Shown piece after piece: positions 22,501-33,730 of a DNA stretch of 64,000 nucleotides (the first letter of the stretch is position 1; each line of letters opens with the position of its first letter). Source of the DNA: Desmodesmus armatus (Eukaryota; Chlorophyta; Chlorophyceae; Sphaeropleales; Scenedesmaceae). The stretch covers positions 682,001-746,000 of the forward strand of contig VIIQ02000002.1 in assembly GCA_007449985.2 (NCBI GenBank), read 5' to 3'. A program made the translations under genes and the position numbers. Under the pieces are notes generated by a model. The model did no database searches. It was not told where the DNA came from and saw only the letters and a list, made by a program, of their open reading frames with translations.

Positions 22501-24624
22501 CTCGGCTCAAGACTTGTTTCCCTCCTCACCCTGCTGTTGTGTGATGCTGTGCAGCCGATGGGGTTGCCAGTGGAGCAGCAGCTGTGCAGCCGCCAACGGC
22601 ACCCAGTCGTGTGCCCCAGTGCTGCAGAGCTACGGCCTGGCAGCAGCAGCCATCTGGCAGGTTGACCCTACAGTGCCCATATTCCTGAATGGCCTGGGCC
22701 AGGACTACAGCAACAAGTACACACACTGCGGCAGGGGGTACCCGGGCATGCACTGGGTGAGAAGCCGCCCCTTAGGGCAAGCTTGCAATTGTGGTGTGCT
22801 CCTCTGCAGGGTAATGATTTATTTTGAGTGAGAGCAAGACTGTCTGGAGCCTTGCAGCACTGTACATTGTTGCGGATGAAACTGAAATGATGAGCTGGTG
22901 GTGTCAGCAGGCGGAGCCTTTGCACACGTAGCAAGGGGTGGCATGCGGTGGCTAGGACTGAACCATGTTGCATCACCCACTTTCTGTCCTGCAGGGTGAT
23001 GGGTTCATCACCAACAAGCAGGCTGTGCAGCAGTGGGGCATCAGCACACCCAGTGACATGTTCACTACAGCACTCACTGACTGGATGGGGCCCCTGGTGC
23101 GCCTGGAGCATGGGAAAGCACAGGTGAGGCGCAGCCAGCTGCCTGCAGACACAGCTGCAAAGACGGAAGGACCGGGCTCGTAACTCGCAGCATCCTTCTG
23201 TCAGTCACTATTTTAGGCGTCTGTTGCAAAGATGCCGCAGTTGGGGTGTGGTGCCATGTAGTGTTGGTGCTGTTGGTGGAGGTGCAGCCAATGGTCATGA
23301 AACAACGCTGCCATGGTCACCTTTGCATCTGAGCAGAAGTGTGTGGATTTTGTTGCTGTTGCCGTTTGCTGTGTATTGTGTTGCCAGATGCCTCGCTTCG
23401 TCTTGGCGCCCCACATCTACCCCACGTCAATTACAGGAGCAGTGGACGAGATTGCTGCCGCCATAGAGACCATCACATACCGATGGGACCAAAGCTGGGG
23501 CTGGAAGATGCAAGGGACGGACACAACCTTTCAGGTGCCCGGTGTGATTGCATGCTGCGTTCGTTATATGTGCGGTGGTCTTGGCGGCCACATGTCAACA
23601 TGAAGTCAGCGAAAGCCGTTGGCGGTCAGAAGGTTGCTGCAGAGCAGGGTCTTGATGCTGTTGATCTTGAAATCAGCAGGCCATGTATCAGACTGCTAAG
23701 CTTCACACTGTGCACACTTGTTGCCTCCCCTTTGTACATCCAGCAATGAATGCTATCAGGGAACCCAGCGCCTATTTCCCCTCTGCGTGCGATTGCTGAG
23801 ATGGGGTCTGTTGCGTGCTGGCTGCAGGGCGCGCGCATACCTGCAATGCCTGTAGTGATCGGGGAGTCAGGTGAGAGCCTTAGCCAGAGAACGCGGCCGT
23901 ACTTGTACGGCCGCATTCTTCACTGGGGCGACCGCAGGAATTGGTCACATCATCCAGGCTTGGTGGCCCTGCCATCATTGCATGCAATGATCGGCGGCTG
24001 TGGCTCCAGCACCCGTGCCTACTGGGACTAGTTGTCTGCGCACTGACCCTGCACTGAGGTTCATACCCAATTGGGCACCCTTGCAAGGGTGCTAAGCAGT
24101 GTGCATGCTGTTGCTGTGTTTACCCGGCAGGCGCCAAGGACAGCGGTGACAACAGCCGCATCAATGCAGACACGACGAACTACTTGCCACCAGACAAGGC
24201 CTGGCTGGATGTGGTGGCTAGCTACCTGCGGGCCCTCAGCGAGCGGACGGGGCGGCAGCCGAGCTGGTTCTTCTGGGCGTGGAACGCCAACTCAGGTGTG
24301 TGCTGGCATCATGCATTGCCTTCTTGGTGGCGGTCCCCGGCCGCATTCGTCGCAGGCGCACAGTCGAGCCAGTCATTGCCGACTGCGACACTCAGCATGG
24401 CCCGCACCAGTGCGGCTTCTGGTTTTCCTGCTTGCACAGACGCATGTGCCTTATATATGTGTCCTGTGCGTGTGCCTGCAGGCGACACAAAGGGTCTGGT
24501 GGGGCCACAAACCACGTGGCGTGAGGTTCAGTGGACGAAAGTCCGCCTACTGACACGCAACTATGGTCTGCGTCCATGGTACTGCGGCTGGTGGCCTGAC
24601 TTTTGCGACAGTGTTGACTGGTGA
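18221..24624 (+). CDS. Secreted glycoside hydrolase family 5 (cellulase-like) with two Cys-rich modules
   Basis: Exon 1 (18221-18278) encodes a signal peptide, MQTLPILIFFMISGVISTQ. Exon 2 (18392-18865) carries two tandem modules of the form C-x(7-9)-CC-x3-G-x2-C-x(8-9)-CR, with a GGQCGGTGFEC motif between them, like the CBM-type modules of volvocine cellulases. A linker between 18866 and 19748 is unresolved (phase requires at least one more exon). The catalytic domain is then 13 phase-consistent exons (19749-19877, 20270-20397, 20724-20760, 20963-21012, 21267-21333, 21531-21805, 21971-22177, 22555-22756, 22995-23123, 23388-23534, 23828-23870, 24131-24295, 24482-24624; about 573 residues). It opens VVLRGINWFGW; DLVNEPSRWG supplies the acid/base Glu, VLAPHIYP the conserved His/Tyr, and PVVIGESG the nucleophile Glu. 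It should cut beta-1,4-glucan outside the cell. Substrate and GH5 subfamily are inferred, not shown. Confidence 0.9.
19543..19581 (+). repeat. CAG trinucleotide tract in the unresolved GH5 linker region
   Basis: About twelve uninterrupted CAG units. Whether it is exonic (poly-Gln/Ala/Ser linker) or intronic is not resolved. Confidence 0.9.
19905..20063. repeat. Foldback element in GH5 intron
   Basis: Perfect inverted 15-mers (19970-19984 and 19997-20011) flank a 12-nt loop. Outer arms 19905-19940 and 20028-20063 also pair with only a few mismatches (cggccgcgtgcaat against attgcacgcggccg). The element fills part of intron 19878-20269. Confidence 0.88.
20792..20913 (+). repeat. Two-copy tandem repeat (period 66) in GH5 intron
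   Basis: Units starting tcaaagccgtatg (20792) and tcaaagctgtatg (20858) share tctggctgaat, agtgcaaag and agcattgccc. Both lie inside intron 20761-20962. Confidence 0.85.
23893..24092. repeat. Cluster of three perfect palindromes in one GH5 intron
   Basis: GCGGCCGTAC-TT-GTACGGCCGC (23893-23914), TCATTGCATGCAATGA (23975-23990) and GCACCCTTGCAAGGGTGC (24075-24092), the last directly preceded by the palindrome CCCAATTGGG. All lie in the 260-bp intron 23871-24130. Confidence 0.9.
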
Positions 24625-25068
24625 CGGACAAGGTGTTCCCACCATCAGTGGACACCCGTATCGTTTGAAAAGTTGTGAGCCCTGGTCCCAACGAGTGTGA
24701 AAACAAGGCAGCAGTATGCTGCAAGACACAACTTTGCAGCCACCCTGGTGCTGGAATGCGTTTGCACTAGGGCAGCGACACGTATACAGTCTGTTGTGAC
24801 TTGGCACACGCGCATCACAACCCTGTCGCAAAGCAAGTGCAGTTGTTGTCATTGTTGACCTGTATTGAGCAGTGTTACAGATGCCCCTGGTGCGTAACAA
24901 GTACAGAGCACTCTTCCAGACCACCCAAGCCCTTGCCTAGACCAGTTGCACACAAAAAATGACAGAGTCACCATGTACTTTCAGTGCACACCACCACGGG
25001 ATCCAGTTCCCCATTTGTGAAAGAAACAACTGCACACAAACATGCGTAAGCACCCAGCACACATTGCC
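24625..25068. other. Convergent 3' flanks of GH5 and GPX
   Basis: No gene is seen. It must contain the GH5 3' untranslated region on the plus strand and the GPX 3' untranslated region on the minus strand. Confidence 0.6.
24875..24879 (-). terminator. Possible polyadenylation signal (TGTAA) for GPX
   Basis: TGTAA on the minus strand about 190 nt after the GPX stop at 25069. Confidence 0.4.
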
Positions 25069-27137
25069 TCACTGCACGCCTGCTGAGACCAGCAGGTTGT
25101 ACACAGCATGCTCCACGCGCCCCTGGTCCCAGTCCTGCTGCAGCAGCAGCACTGGCTTGCCGGCACGGTTGACCAAAATCTTCTGGAAGTTCCACTCCAG
25201 GCCGGGAGGGTCATGTATGTGCAGCTGCTCCTTCAGGTACTGGTACACTGGGTGTGTGCTGGCACCATTCACATCGATCTTGCGGAACATGGGGAAGGTT
25301 GTGTGATACTGTGTGCTGGCAAACTGCTTGATCTCTGCCTCCGTGCCTGGCTCCTGGCTGCCAAACTGGTTGCAAGGGAAGGCCAGAATCTCCAGACCCG
25401 AAGAGTGGTACTTCTCATACAGCTTCTGCAGGCCTGTAGAAGGTCAAGTGTGGGGGCCAGCACAGCAGACAAACAGGCAGCCGCATCAATATCATTCTGT
25501 CGCAGAGCCTTGAAACACTCGCCGCAGTGGGAGGGTGCATGGGAGTGGCGGTGGTCGAGGTGCTGGTCCAACTAACAAGCTGAATGACACCTGACATCCA
25601 TACCGTGCAGTGGCTGCAAGCATGTGCACCGCTGGATAAGTAGCCACTGGCCTCCAAGCTGTTGGCACACGCTGTCGGTGCAGCAATGAGGACGCTGCGG
25701 CCACGTCTGTGCTGTGTTCACCGCTGCTTGCTCACCCTTGTAATTTGCGTCTGTGTAACCACACTTTGACGCCACGTTGACAAAGACAGTCACCTTGCCT
25801 GCAAACTCCTGCAAGTTCCTTTCGTGTCCGTCAATGTCCACAGCAGTCTGCACACAAGCAGACGGCAGGACAAGACAGTGCACAGCAGCACAGCTGAGAA
25901 CATTCAGCCGGGAGGATGCCCACATGCACAGCCAGTGCGCCTGGGCTGCGACTTTGCCCCAACCAGATGCTGCTGAATGCGCCGAAATGCACACCTATGA
26001 TGTATAGTAACCAGCTGCAATACAGAAAGCACCACAAATTGCTCAATTGCAGGTATGGTGCCGCCGCCATTGTGACAAGGCTGCAGCAAGCATGTGAACA
26101 CTGGCATGCTGCCTGACAACACTCATAGGTGCCTAGCATGCTCCCCTATCACGATCTGTGTTTGACTGACGAGTGTTGCCAGTGATCGCTGATCGAGCCT
26201 TATAGAGAGGTACAAATGTAGTTCGTAATGAGCGCAGCTGCAAGAACTGGGGCCAGACATGCAACCGCTGCGAGACCACCAAATTCTGTACAGCTGGCTT
26301 CCACGCTGTGGCGGTGCTATGGCCAACTGCTCCTGACGCCTCACCAGAGAGTAGACTCCGTGTGGATGTGTTTTGTCTAACGTGCCTGCGTTGCTGCCAT
26401 GCTGAGCGGCGTTGGCTCCAGTGTTGGCTGGCTCTGCAGGGTCCACCAAATCACCCCCGACAAACTTGGGTGCATGCTCGCCCTGGAGGCTGTGCTGATC
26501 CATGGCTTGTGCTGGCTTTATGCTGTCTGCTGTGTGGGCACCATGAGTGGTGTCTACCACGATGCTGCCGTCATCTGCATCCTTGCTGTGCTCCTCTAGG
26601 TGCTGCTTGTGGCGTGCCGCTGCCTCAAAGCCCGCTGCTGATGTGAACCCTCGGGGGCCCTGCAGGATCGGCAGACCAGCAGCAAGGAGTGGCAGGCAGG
26701 ACCTGCTGCTCAGTCCTTGATTGGTACCCAGTGAATTGGGTTGTTACTGTGCATGGAATATAGCGCCAGCGGCGCTATCATAAGCAGGTGGTGCATCCAC
26801 AAGCTTGTATCATAACTGCTAGGTTGGTTGCACTTTACCTTGGGGCCCTTTGTCGGGGCTGAGATACCTAGAGAGGCAGTCAGTGTGGACGAGCGCACAA
26901 ACAGGAACACCACCAAACACACTCCTGCAAGAGCCGCAGCGTTCCTGCAAGCATGACAAGTGTGGTGCACTGTGAGCACTGGCACTCCCAGACAAGCTCT
27001 CTGTTCACCTACTGGTCAAGTGGCGCCGACCTGAGTAGGTGCTTTTGCTGCTTCCCAGATGCATGATGGCGTTTGTAGTCTGGCAGCAAGTCTGCAGAGT
27101 TGAGGTTTTCCCTCCTCCGCATCTGCAAGGAGCCCAT
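25069..27137 (-). CDS. GPX: Glutathione peroxidase (thiol type) with N-terminal membrane anchor
   Basis: Five exons join in phase: 27137-27013, 26944-26839, 26659-26345, 25847-25736, 25433-25069. The C-terminal 165 residues are a complete GPX fold: VDIDGHERNLQEF, FVNVASKCGYTDANYKG (peroxidatic Cys, not selenocysteine), LAFPCNQFGSQEPGTEAEI (resolving Cys and catalytic Gln) and LEWNFQKILV (catalytic Trp/Asn). Such plant and algal enzymes use thioredoxin. The unusual part is the N-terminus: about 42 polar/basic residues (MGSLQMRRRENLNSADLL), one hydrophobic helix (ALAGVCLVVFLFV), then a hydrophilic linker of about 115 residues, predicting a single-pass anchor with the enzyme on the far side. No in-frame stop is seen upstream as far as 27458, so the true start may be earlier (for example near 27360). 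It would detoxify lipid or hydrogen peroxide at a membrane. Confidence 0.88.
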
Positions 27138-28066
27138 TGCCTGACAGCTGTCCCTCTGCTGTTGCAGGAGTGTTTGGAATGTGCAGCGTTGATCTGCAGA
27201 CGTCCGAAGGTATTGCTTGTTTGAAGTTTGATTCGAGCACACGACACGGACAGCCACAGGTTTGGGACGTCGTTTCACTTTCAGACTCCGACAGGTATCA
27301 ACTGCAGAGGTGAGCCGTCTAGTGATGTTCGTGTGACTGTGAACCAACAAAAAAACAGACATTGCCGAATCCTTGGGGCGCCCCGCGTACTCGCTCGGAC
27401 AGGCTGGTGAAGGTGAGATCATCCAAATGGACAACATTGGATGATGGCAGAAGAGCACTTCCTGTCCGTTGCTACTGTTTCAAAAGTAGAGCGATTAACA
27501 CACAATCAAGATGGCAGTACCTGGACAATCTTCCTTGCTGCTGGCATGCTGGCACATGCTGCAGCAGGCTGGCATTGTGCGGGCCCTTGGGTTGCAGTGA
27601 TGTCAATTCGGCATGCCAAGCACATGTGCTTGTGATTTTGATGGTATCAGACCACAATCAACGAGCAGCCATGTGCAGGCGGCTTCTGTAGGATGTGTGG
27701 CCTGTCAATTTGAAGTTCACTGTGTCACTTGCAAGAACCTCATGTGATCACTTTGTTGTGCTGGGGCAGTCCTCACTGGAGCTGATCCGCTGATGGCATG
27801 GTGCACTGAAACAACAAAGGTCGATTCCAATTTTGGTGAGGGCGTAGGGACAGAGTTCTTTCAGGGGTGTGTGCATGGTGTTGTGAGGTGGTGGCAACAT
27901 AGGTGGAGCATGTCAGGTGTGACGGCATCAGCAGCAACAGCTCTGACATATGGTGTAGTCAGTAGTGTGCAAGCAAGACACAACTGCGTCAACACGTAAC
28001 ACTTGCATAAAATCACAACCAACCAAGGTCCCTCCATACAACCACACCCAACTCGATTCAAAACCC
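27138..28066. other. Intergenic region, 3' of CPBP gene and 5' of GPX
   Basis: Apart from the open GPX frame that continues upstream to 27458, no coding signal is seen. The GPX promoter and the CPBP 3' untranslated region (both minus strand) must lie here. Confidence 0.5.
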
Positions 28067-28822
28067 TCACGACTGTTGCTGCCGGCTGCTGCCCATGCCT
28101 CTGTTGCCGGCTATCCACAACGCTGCAGACGCAAAATTTGCCAGTGCATGTGCACCAGCAGGCACCCACACATTCCCCGTGACCAGGAAGGCAGCCCCAT
28201 ACAGCCACCCCACAGCAGCAGCCCAGGCAGCAAATGCGGCGTTGCGGCCTCCACTGACGTGCAGCACACCAAACACAGCCCCAGACAGCAGCACACCGCG
28301 TGCATCAGGCCACGTACCGGAGATCAGCGCCCATCTGAACAACAGCTCCTCACTCACCCCACTCAACAGTGCCACAAGCACAACATCAGGCCACCCCAAG
28401 CTCGACAGCACCTGCTGGTTGGAGCGGTCAGTAGCCTCACGGAAGTCACCCCACTGCTGCTTCAGCACAAAACGAGCGCCAGTCACTGCTGCTGCAGCTG
28501 CCAGCATCACACCCAACTGCTGCACATCCTGCAGGCCCAGTGGCAGCTGTAACAACTGGTCCACTGTCTCCTGGCTCGTGCCAAACACTGCAGCCGACTG
28601 CTTCGCTGCCAGCACACTCAATGCCAGCGCAGCAGCTGACATGGCTGCTGCTGTCAGGGCGCAGGAGGTCAGCACCTGGGCCCTGCTTGCTGCAGGAAGC
28701 TCCCCAGGGGCTGACTGTGCAGCAGCAGCAGCAGTAGCTTCACGCGCCGCCTTTGCAAGTGCAGACGGAGGTAACTGCGGCGGCTGCAGTGGGTTGCGTG
28801 ACTCCTGGATTCGCTCCACAAC

Positions 28823-28860
<38 letters not shown>

Positions 28861-29883
28861 GGTCTGCATTGCTGCTGGCAGCAGTGCTACGGCTGCCTGG
28901 TGGGGGCATGCGTGTGCTGGCCTGCACACCTGCTGTACTGCCTGAAGGAGCAGCAGCGCCTGCTGGTGATGCTCCCTGCTCCTGTTCCTGCTCCAACTCA
29001 GCACGTGTCCGCATGAAGCCGGTGCGCGGGTTCCACATGCGCGCAGGGGCCTGCTGCTGTGCTGCTGCTGCTGCTGAGCCTGGTGCATCGTCCCCCCAGG
29101 ACCACTTGCTGTCTGTCAGGCGCTCCACAGCCTTTGGCTGCTTGGGGAACACTGGGTACAGGTCCTCCGGCTCAGCCGCTGCAGGGCAGACAGACAGAAG
29201 CGACAAAACATGATGCAAATAGCTATCAAAAGGTAGAGACGTTATGGAGGCTGAGTGTAGTGTACGCCATGTAGGCAGTGCTGGGTCTATGGGCAGCTGC
29301 TGACACAACCCTCCGGTGATGCAGGGGATCTGTGCCACAGGGCTGAGAGAGTCATCCAGGCAGCACTGCCAATAGCTAACTGCACCGCTGCTGAAGATGT
29401 AGCTGGCCCCTGCCTTACGGAGTTGCTGGGCTGGTGCCTGAGCACTTGATCGTGCGACAGCAGCAGAGGCACACCTGCACTTGCTGGTGCCGCTTTGGGC
29501 GCGGGGGCCTTGGGAATGCGTGACCCCTGCATCAACTCAATGCTGGCTGGGCCCTCCTCATCATCAAACTCCTCGTCAAAGTCATCTGCATGCAGCAGCA
29601 ATTGTTAACAATGACATAGATCGTTGGTTGACGGATCTTGCAGCTGCCACTGAAATCTGAGGAGCAACAGGATGGTAGTGGTAGTGGTAGTAGCTCAAAA
29701 GCAATAAGTAACATAGCAGGATGTGGACACACCTTCATCATAAAATATGCGCTGCGACACCGGCTGCTTTGGCTTGCGGCGTTTGGGCTTCTGCTTCTTG
29801 GCAGCTGCAGCTATCACACAGCGTGATGGCATTTGAGCCGGCTGCAGCAGGTATCCATGCCGATGCTGTATAAGGTGCGACAT
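28067..29883 (-). CDS. CPBP-family intramembrane glutamic protease (Rce1/ABI type)
   Basis: Three exons (29883-29733, 29585-29475, 29178-28067) join in phase to 457 residues. The N-terminus is basic (KKQKPKRRKPKQ) then acidic (DDFDEEFDDEEGP), followed by a low-complexity Ala/Ser/Gln section with an eleven-codon CTG-complement tract. The C-terminal third is hydrophobic and has the three CPBP motifs in order: SEELLFRWAL (EExxxR), FGVLHV (FxxxH) and GAHALANFAS (HxxxN). Several membrane helices precede and surround these. Such proteins cleave prenylated CAAX or other membrane peptides; many algal and plant members are plastid proteins, but no certain transit peptide is visible. It is head-to-head with CSP41. 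Confidence 0.88.
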
Positions 29884-30217
29884 ATGGCCTGGCCGAGTGA
29901 CTCGATTATAGGTCAGCAGGCTGGTGCTACAGTGGGTGCTACTGCTGCTACTGCTGGGGATGTGTGGATTGACTGGTGGTGTATGCTCACATTGCAGTGC
30001 GTTTCACATGCCTCAAACGTCACAGTCATGGCGTCCTTAACGTTGGAATACAGCGATCCTGCCCAACCAACCCCATAACTGTATTACCGGTCTCTGGGGT
30101 AGCACTCAGTGGCGGTGCTTGCTTTTGTCCATCACCTTTGTGACCGTCTGATTTCACCTTTTCATAGCTTGTGTCTTGAGCTCGCAGTCACCACTGCTTG
30201 AGCCAGCACTCGCCAAA
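29884..30217. promoter_or_regulatory. Bidirectional promoter interval, CPBP / CSP41
   Basis: These 334 bp lie between divergent ATGs at 29883 (minus) and 30218 (plus). One partner looks plastid-related for certain (CSP41). No motif is recognised. Confidence 0.45.
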
Positions 30218-33200
30218 ATGATGCTGAAATCCACACCAGCTGCACGGGCAGGCTGCCTGCGCCCCCAGGCAGTGTCCAGGCGTGTTTCTGTGCGCGTCAG
30301 GGCTGACAACTGCTTGATCGTGAACACCAAGGGTGGGGGCCACGCCTTCATCGGCCTGTATCTGGCCAAGGAGCTGGTCAGCAAGGGCCACGACGTGACA
30401 ATTTTCCAGCAGGGCGATGAGGTATGGTTCTGGCAGCGCTGCGGGGCCAATGGAGTCCGGGTCTCAGCGAATTGCAAAGTATCTGTACTGGATCAGGTGG
30501 TAGAATTGCTGCTCCCAGACAGCAGACAGGTCCAGTGCGTGCAATAGGCATCATGTGGGGATTCTGCCAACCAGGAATGCACTTGTGTCTCCCACACTCT
30601 GGTGGATCGCCTGTGCAGGGCAAGATTGGCAGCAAGGACCCTGTCAAGCAGTATGGCAGTGTGCGCGGCCTCAAGGTGCACTATGGCAGTGCCACCGACT
30701 ACAGCACATACCCAGAGGGCCCCTTCGACGTTGTGTATGACAACAACGGCAAGGACATGGACAGCTGCAAGATGCTGATTGATGCCGCCAAGGTGAGCAG
30801 CTGGGCCAGCCTGGCAAGGTCGCTAGCCAGCGCTGGATGCCATCATGGCTCTGGGGCAGGGCTGTGGGTCACTGGTGTCACTCCCTTGCAGCTCCTACCA
30901 TAGGCGGTGTAAATTCTACAGAGTGCCAGTAGGCCTCAGCCGGGCCAAGCAGTGCTGGTCACTGTGATGTACGTGAACACTGTGAGAGGGTGTGCGGTTG
31001 GCTGGTTGACCCTGTGAGGGCCCACTGGCACCATCCTCCTACTTCCAGCAGGCCGCTTTGGGATGTGCCAGATCAGCTGGCATAATTCCCGTCCCGTGTA
31101 TGATGTCCCGTGTATGATGATCTGACGAATGTCCCGTGTATGATGATCTGCGCACCGCCTGCCCAGCCTTTGCTGACCGGCTTCAGTCCAGTTGGGTGAC
31201 CAAGATTGTGTTGCTACTGTGTTTCAACATGCCGAACAGTCGGCCCTGGCACACACTTTGTACAAAATGAAAGTGCGCAGAGCACGCTTGCTTGGCCTTA
31301 CTATGGGTATTTGACTGACTTTGTTCTGTTTCTTGTGTCCACACTGGTATAGTTGCCTGCCCTCATCTCTGCACACAATAGGTTCCTAGCATGGCTGGCA
31401 CTTGCTGCAATTCTGGTGGTTCTGCCTTCTTTGGTCAACCCGGTGTAGGTGGTGCAAACCACCGCAGGGGAGACAACTTATGAGGTTCACCTGGCTCGAT
31501 CCTGGTGGGCAATGCCATTGTTGTTTGGCGAAAATGTCCATGTAACATACTCCCCCATAATTGGCTGTGCGGGGTGTCAGTGTTGGCAAAACTCGGCTGC
31601 TCTGCCATGCTACATCACAGTGTGTGCCAAGCAGTGTTATGATGGTGCTTCTGTTCCTGCTGCCTGTCGCTGTCGCCTGCTGCCCCTGCGTGCTTTCTGT
31701 CTGGTGTCAGGGCATGTGCAAGCACTACGTGTTTGTGGCATCAGCGGGTGCCTACAACGCCAACAAGATTGAGCCCATGCACTTTGAGGGTGATGAGCGC
31801 AAGTCGTCTGCTGGTGAGCACTGCATGGCGGGACTGGTGCTGCTGGAGCTGCTGCTGCTGCTGTTGCTGTTCTTGGGCTGTCGCTGGGCTAGGCAGCAGG
31901 CGTAGAGGCTGGAGGGCAGCACCCAAGACGCCCACTTTCGGCCAGGCAGGGGGTCAGGAAAAGGGGACCGGGAGAAGATACTGCTGCGCGACCCTTGCCA
32001 AACATGGCACGATTGCACTGGTCACGCTCATGCATGACTTGACCAGGCTGCCAGACTGAACCAAGCACATGGCATCTCCAGTGACAGAAAATTTAAACCG
32101 TGGCGTTCATGCTGTGCTGTGCTGTGCTGCAGGCCATGTAGCAGTCGAGCGCTATCTTGAGTCTGAGGGCCTGCCCTTCACTGTGTTTCAGCCGCTATAC
32201 ATCTACGGCCCACACACTGGCAAGGACTGCGAGCAGTACTTTGTTGACCGCGTCATCAGGTGTGTGGCCAACCAACAGCAGCAGCAGTAGCACAACTACA
32301 GGGTTTTGCAGATGCTGCAGCAGCAGCGTCATTGCCATCAGCGGCCGCAGGTGCAGCAGGGCTGTATGCTTGCCTGTGCGCAGGCTTGTGTCTTCAGCAG
32401 GCAGAGGCCAGCAGTCTGGGCAACCTGCGAAGGCTGCTGTACATGCTGTAGTACATGCCTTGCCTGCACGTGCAAATGCGTGTAAGTTTTAGGCTGCTTA
32501 GTGATGGTAGAAAGTACAAACATTGTTATGGTACAGCCCAATCGCTCTGCTGCTGCTGCTGTTTTCCCAGCCAGCTGGCTTGTATTGGTGTTGTTAGGAA
32601 CCCCACGCCTTCGGCGCATGTGTGAAAGCGGGAGGCATGTCCTGGCACTTGGCTGGCAGTTGTGGTAAGGGCAGCCACTGTCATGCCCTACAGGACTATC
32701 TTGACGAATGGCACACAGTCATTGCTGTCTGGCCTGCTGCCTGCTGTTGTGTCCTGCAGGAACCGCCCTGTGTGCATCCCTACCCCTGGTGTGCAGCTGG
32801 TGACGCTGACCCATGTTGAGGATGTTGCGTCCATGCTGGCAGCAGTGCCAGGCAACCCCGCAGCCATCAGGCAGTACTACAACGTCTGCAGCGACAGGCA
32901 GATCAGCCACACAGGTGAGAGCAGCTAGCGGCCGCTCGCTTGATTCCATTGCTAGCATCCCAAAACTTGCAACGCAACCCAGGCAGCCATACTCTCATCT
33001 CTGCCAACGCAGGGTTGCACACCGGGTTCTCCAGCATCACTCGCTGTTGCAGTAGCAGCTGGTAGCCTGCGGTGCTCTGGTGGCTGCACCTCAGGATCTG
33101 ACACCAGCAGCAACAACAACAGCGGCCACATACCATCCAGGCACTGCCTGCGATACACCCACACTGGCAAGCATGGTTCTGACCACATTCTTGCTGTTGT

Positions 33201-33730
33201 GCTGCTGCTGTGCCCAGGCCTGGTCAAGGCCATTGGCAAGGCGCTAGGCAAGGAGGCTGACATCGTGCTGTACTCACCTGAGGAGACAGGCACTGGCAAG
33301 GGCGGCAAGGCTGACGGCTACCCCTTCAGGTAAGGGGGGAACGCGCTTCTGTAAAGATCTGCTGCTGTTGTTGCCTCACAGGCAGCGGGGGCTTGCACTT
33401 GTTTACTTGCGTGTCACATACCGCTGTCAGGTTGCTGGGCCAGATGTTACCAATTGACAGACCTGCTACTGCCAAGCTCTGCTGCCTCAGCCCTCTGCGT
33501 GTGTTGTGTCGCTGCGCGTTTGTGCGTGCAGGACCGGTCACTTCATTGCGTCTGCCGACAAGGCCAAGCGTGAGCTGGGCTGGACCCCCCGCCACGACTT
33601 CCTGGCTGACGTGTCCTCCCTGGTGCGTGAGTACACCTCGTCAGGCCGGCAAAACAAGGACGTTGACTTCACCATCGACGACAAGATCCTGGCGGCAGTC
33701 AGGCAGCCAGTGCGGTCTAGCCGCTGGTGA
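30218..33730 (+). CDS. CSP41A: Chloroplast stem-loop binding protein of 41 kDa, CSP41a type
   Basis: Seven exons (30218-30421, 30619-30792, 31711-31813, 32133-32259, 32760-32914, 33218-33329, 33532-33730) total exactly 358 codons. A basic transit peptide (MMLKSTPAARAG to about VRVRA) precedes an atypical short-chain dehydrogenase fold: LIVNTKGGGHAFIGLYLAKEL (nucleotide-binding loop in modified form), FDVVYDNNGKDMD, YVFVASAGAY, GHVAVERYLE, FQPLYIYGPHTGKDCEQYF, VQLVTLTHVEDVASML, YNVCSDR, AKRELGW and FTIDDKIL. The NNGKD and KDCE motifs match CSP41a rather than CSP41b. In plants and algae CSP41a/b form complexes that bind and stabilise plastid mRNA and rRNA and have endoribonuclease activity. Intron 2 (918 bp) carries a mobile-element fragment. 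Confidence 0.94.
31091..31150 (+). repeat. Short tandem repeat gtcccgtgtatgatg in CSP41 intron 2
   Basis: Three copies of cccgtgtatgatg, two followed by atctg, lie just left of the mobile-element fragment. Confidence 0.85.
31190..31565 (+). mobile_element. Degenerate mobile-element fragment, copy 1 (CSP41 intron 2)
   Basis: Paralogous to 49340-49750 in the helicase gene, same orientation relative to transcription. The shared part includes a reading frame that ends [20 protein letters not shown] and then TMGI plus stop (stop 31312-31314), matched in the other copy with mostly synonymous or conservative changes. The block continues downstream through gtgtaggtggtgcaaaccac. A 16-nt hairpin, GGTGGT-GCAA-ACCACC (31448-31463), has a GNRA-type loop. 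A conserved 3' coding end plus 3' tail with no 5' part fits a 5'-truncated retroelement, but no reverse transcriptase is visible here. Confidence 0.65.

Noticed and set aside
28095..29213. Plus-strand open frame of 372 codons
   Set aside because: It is the complement of the CPBP protease exon, which has all three catalytic motifs on the minus strand.
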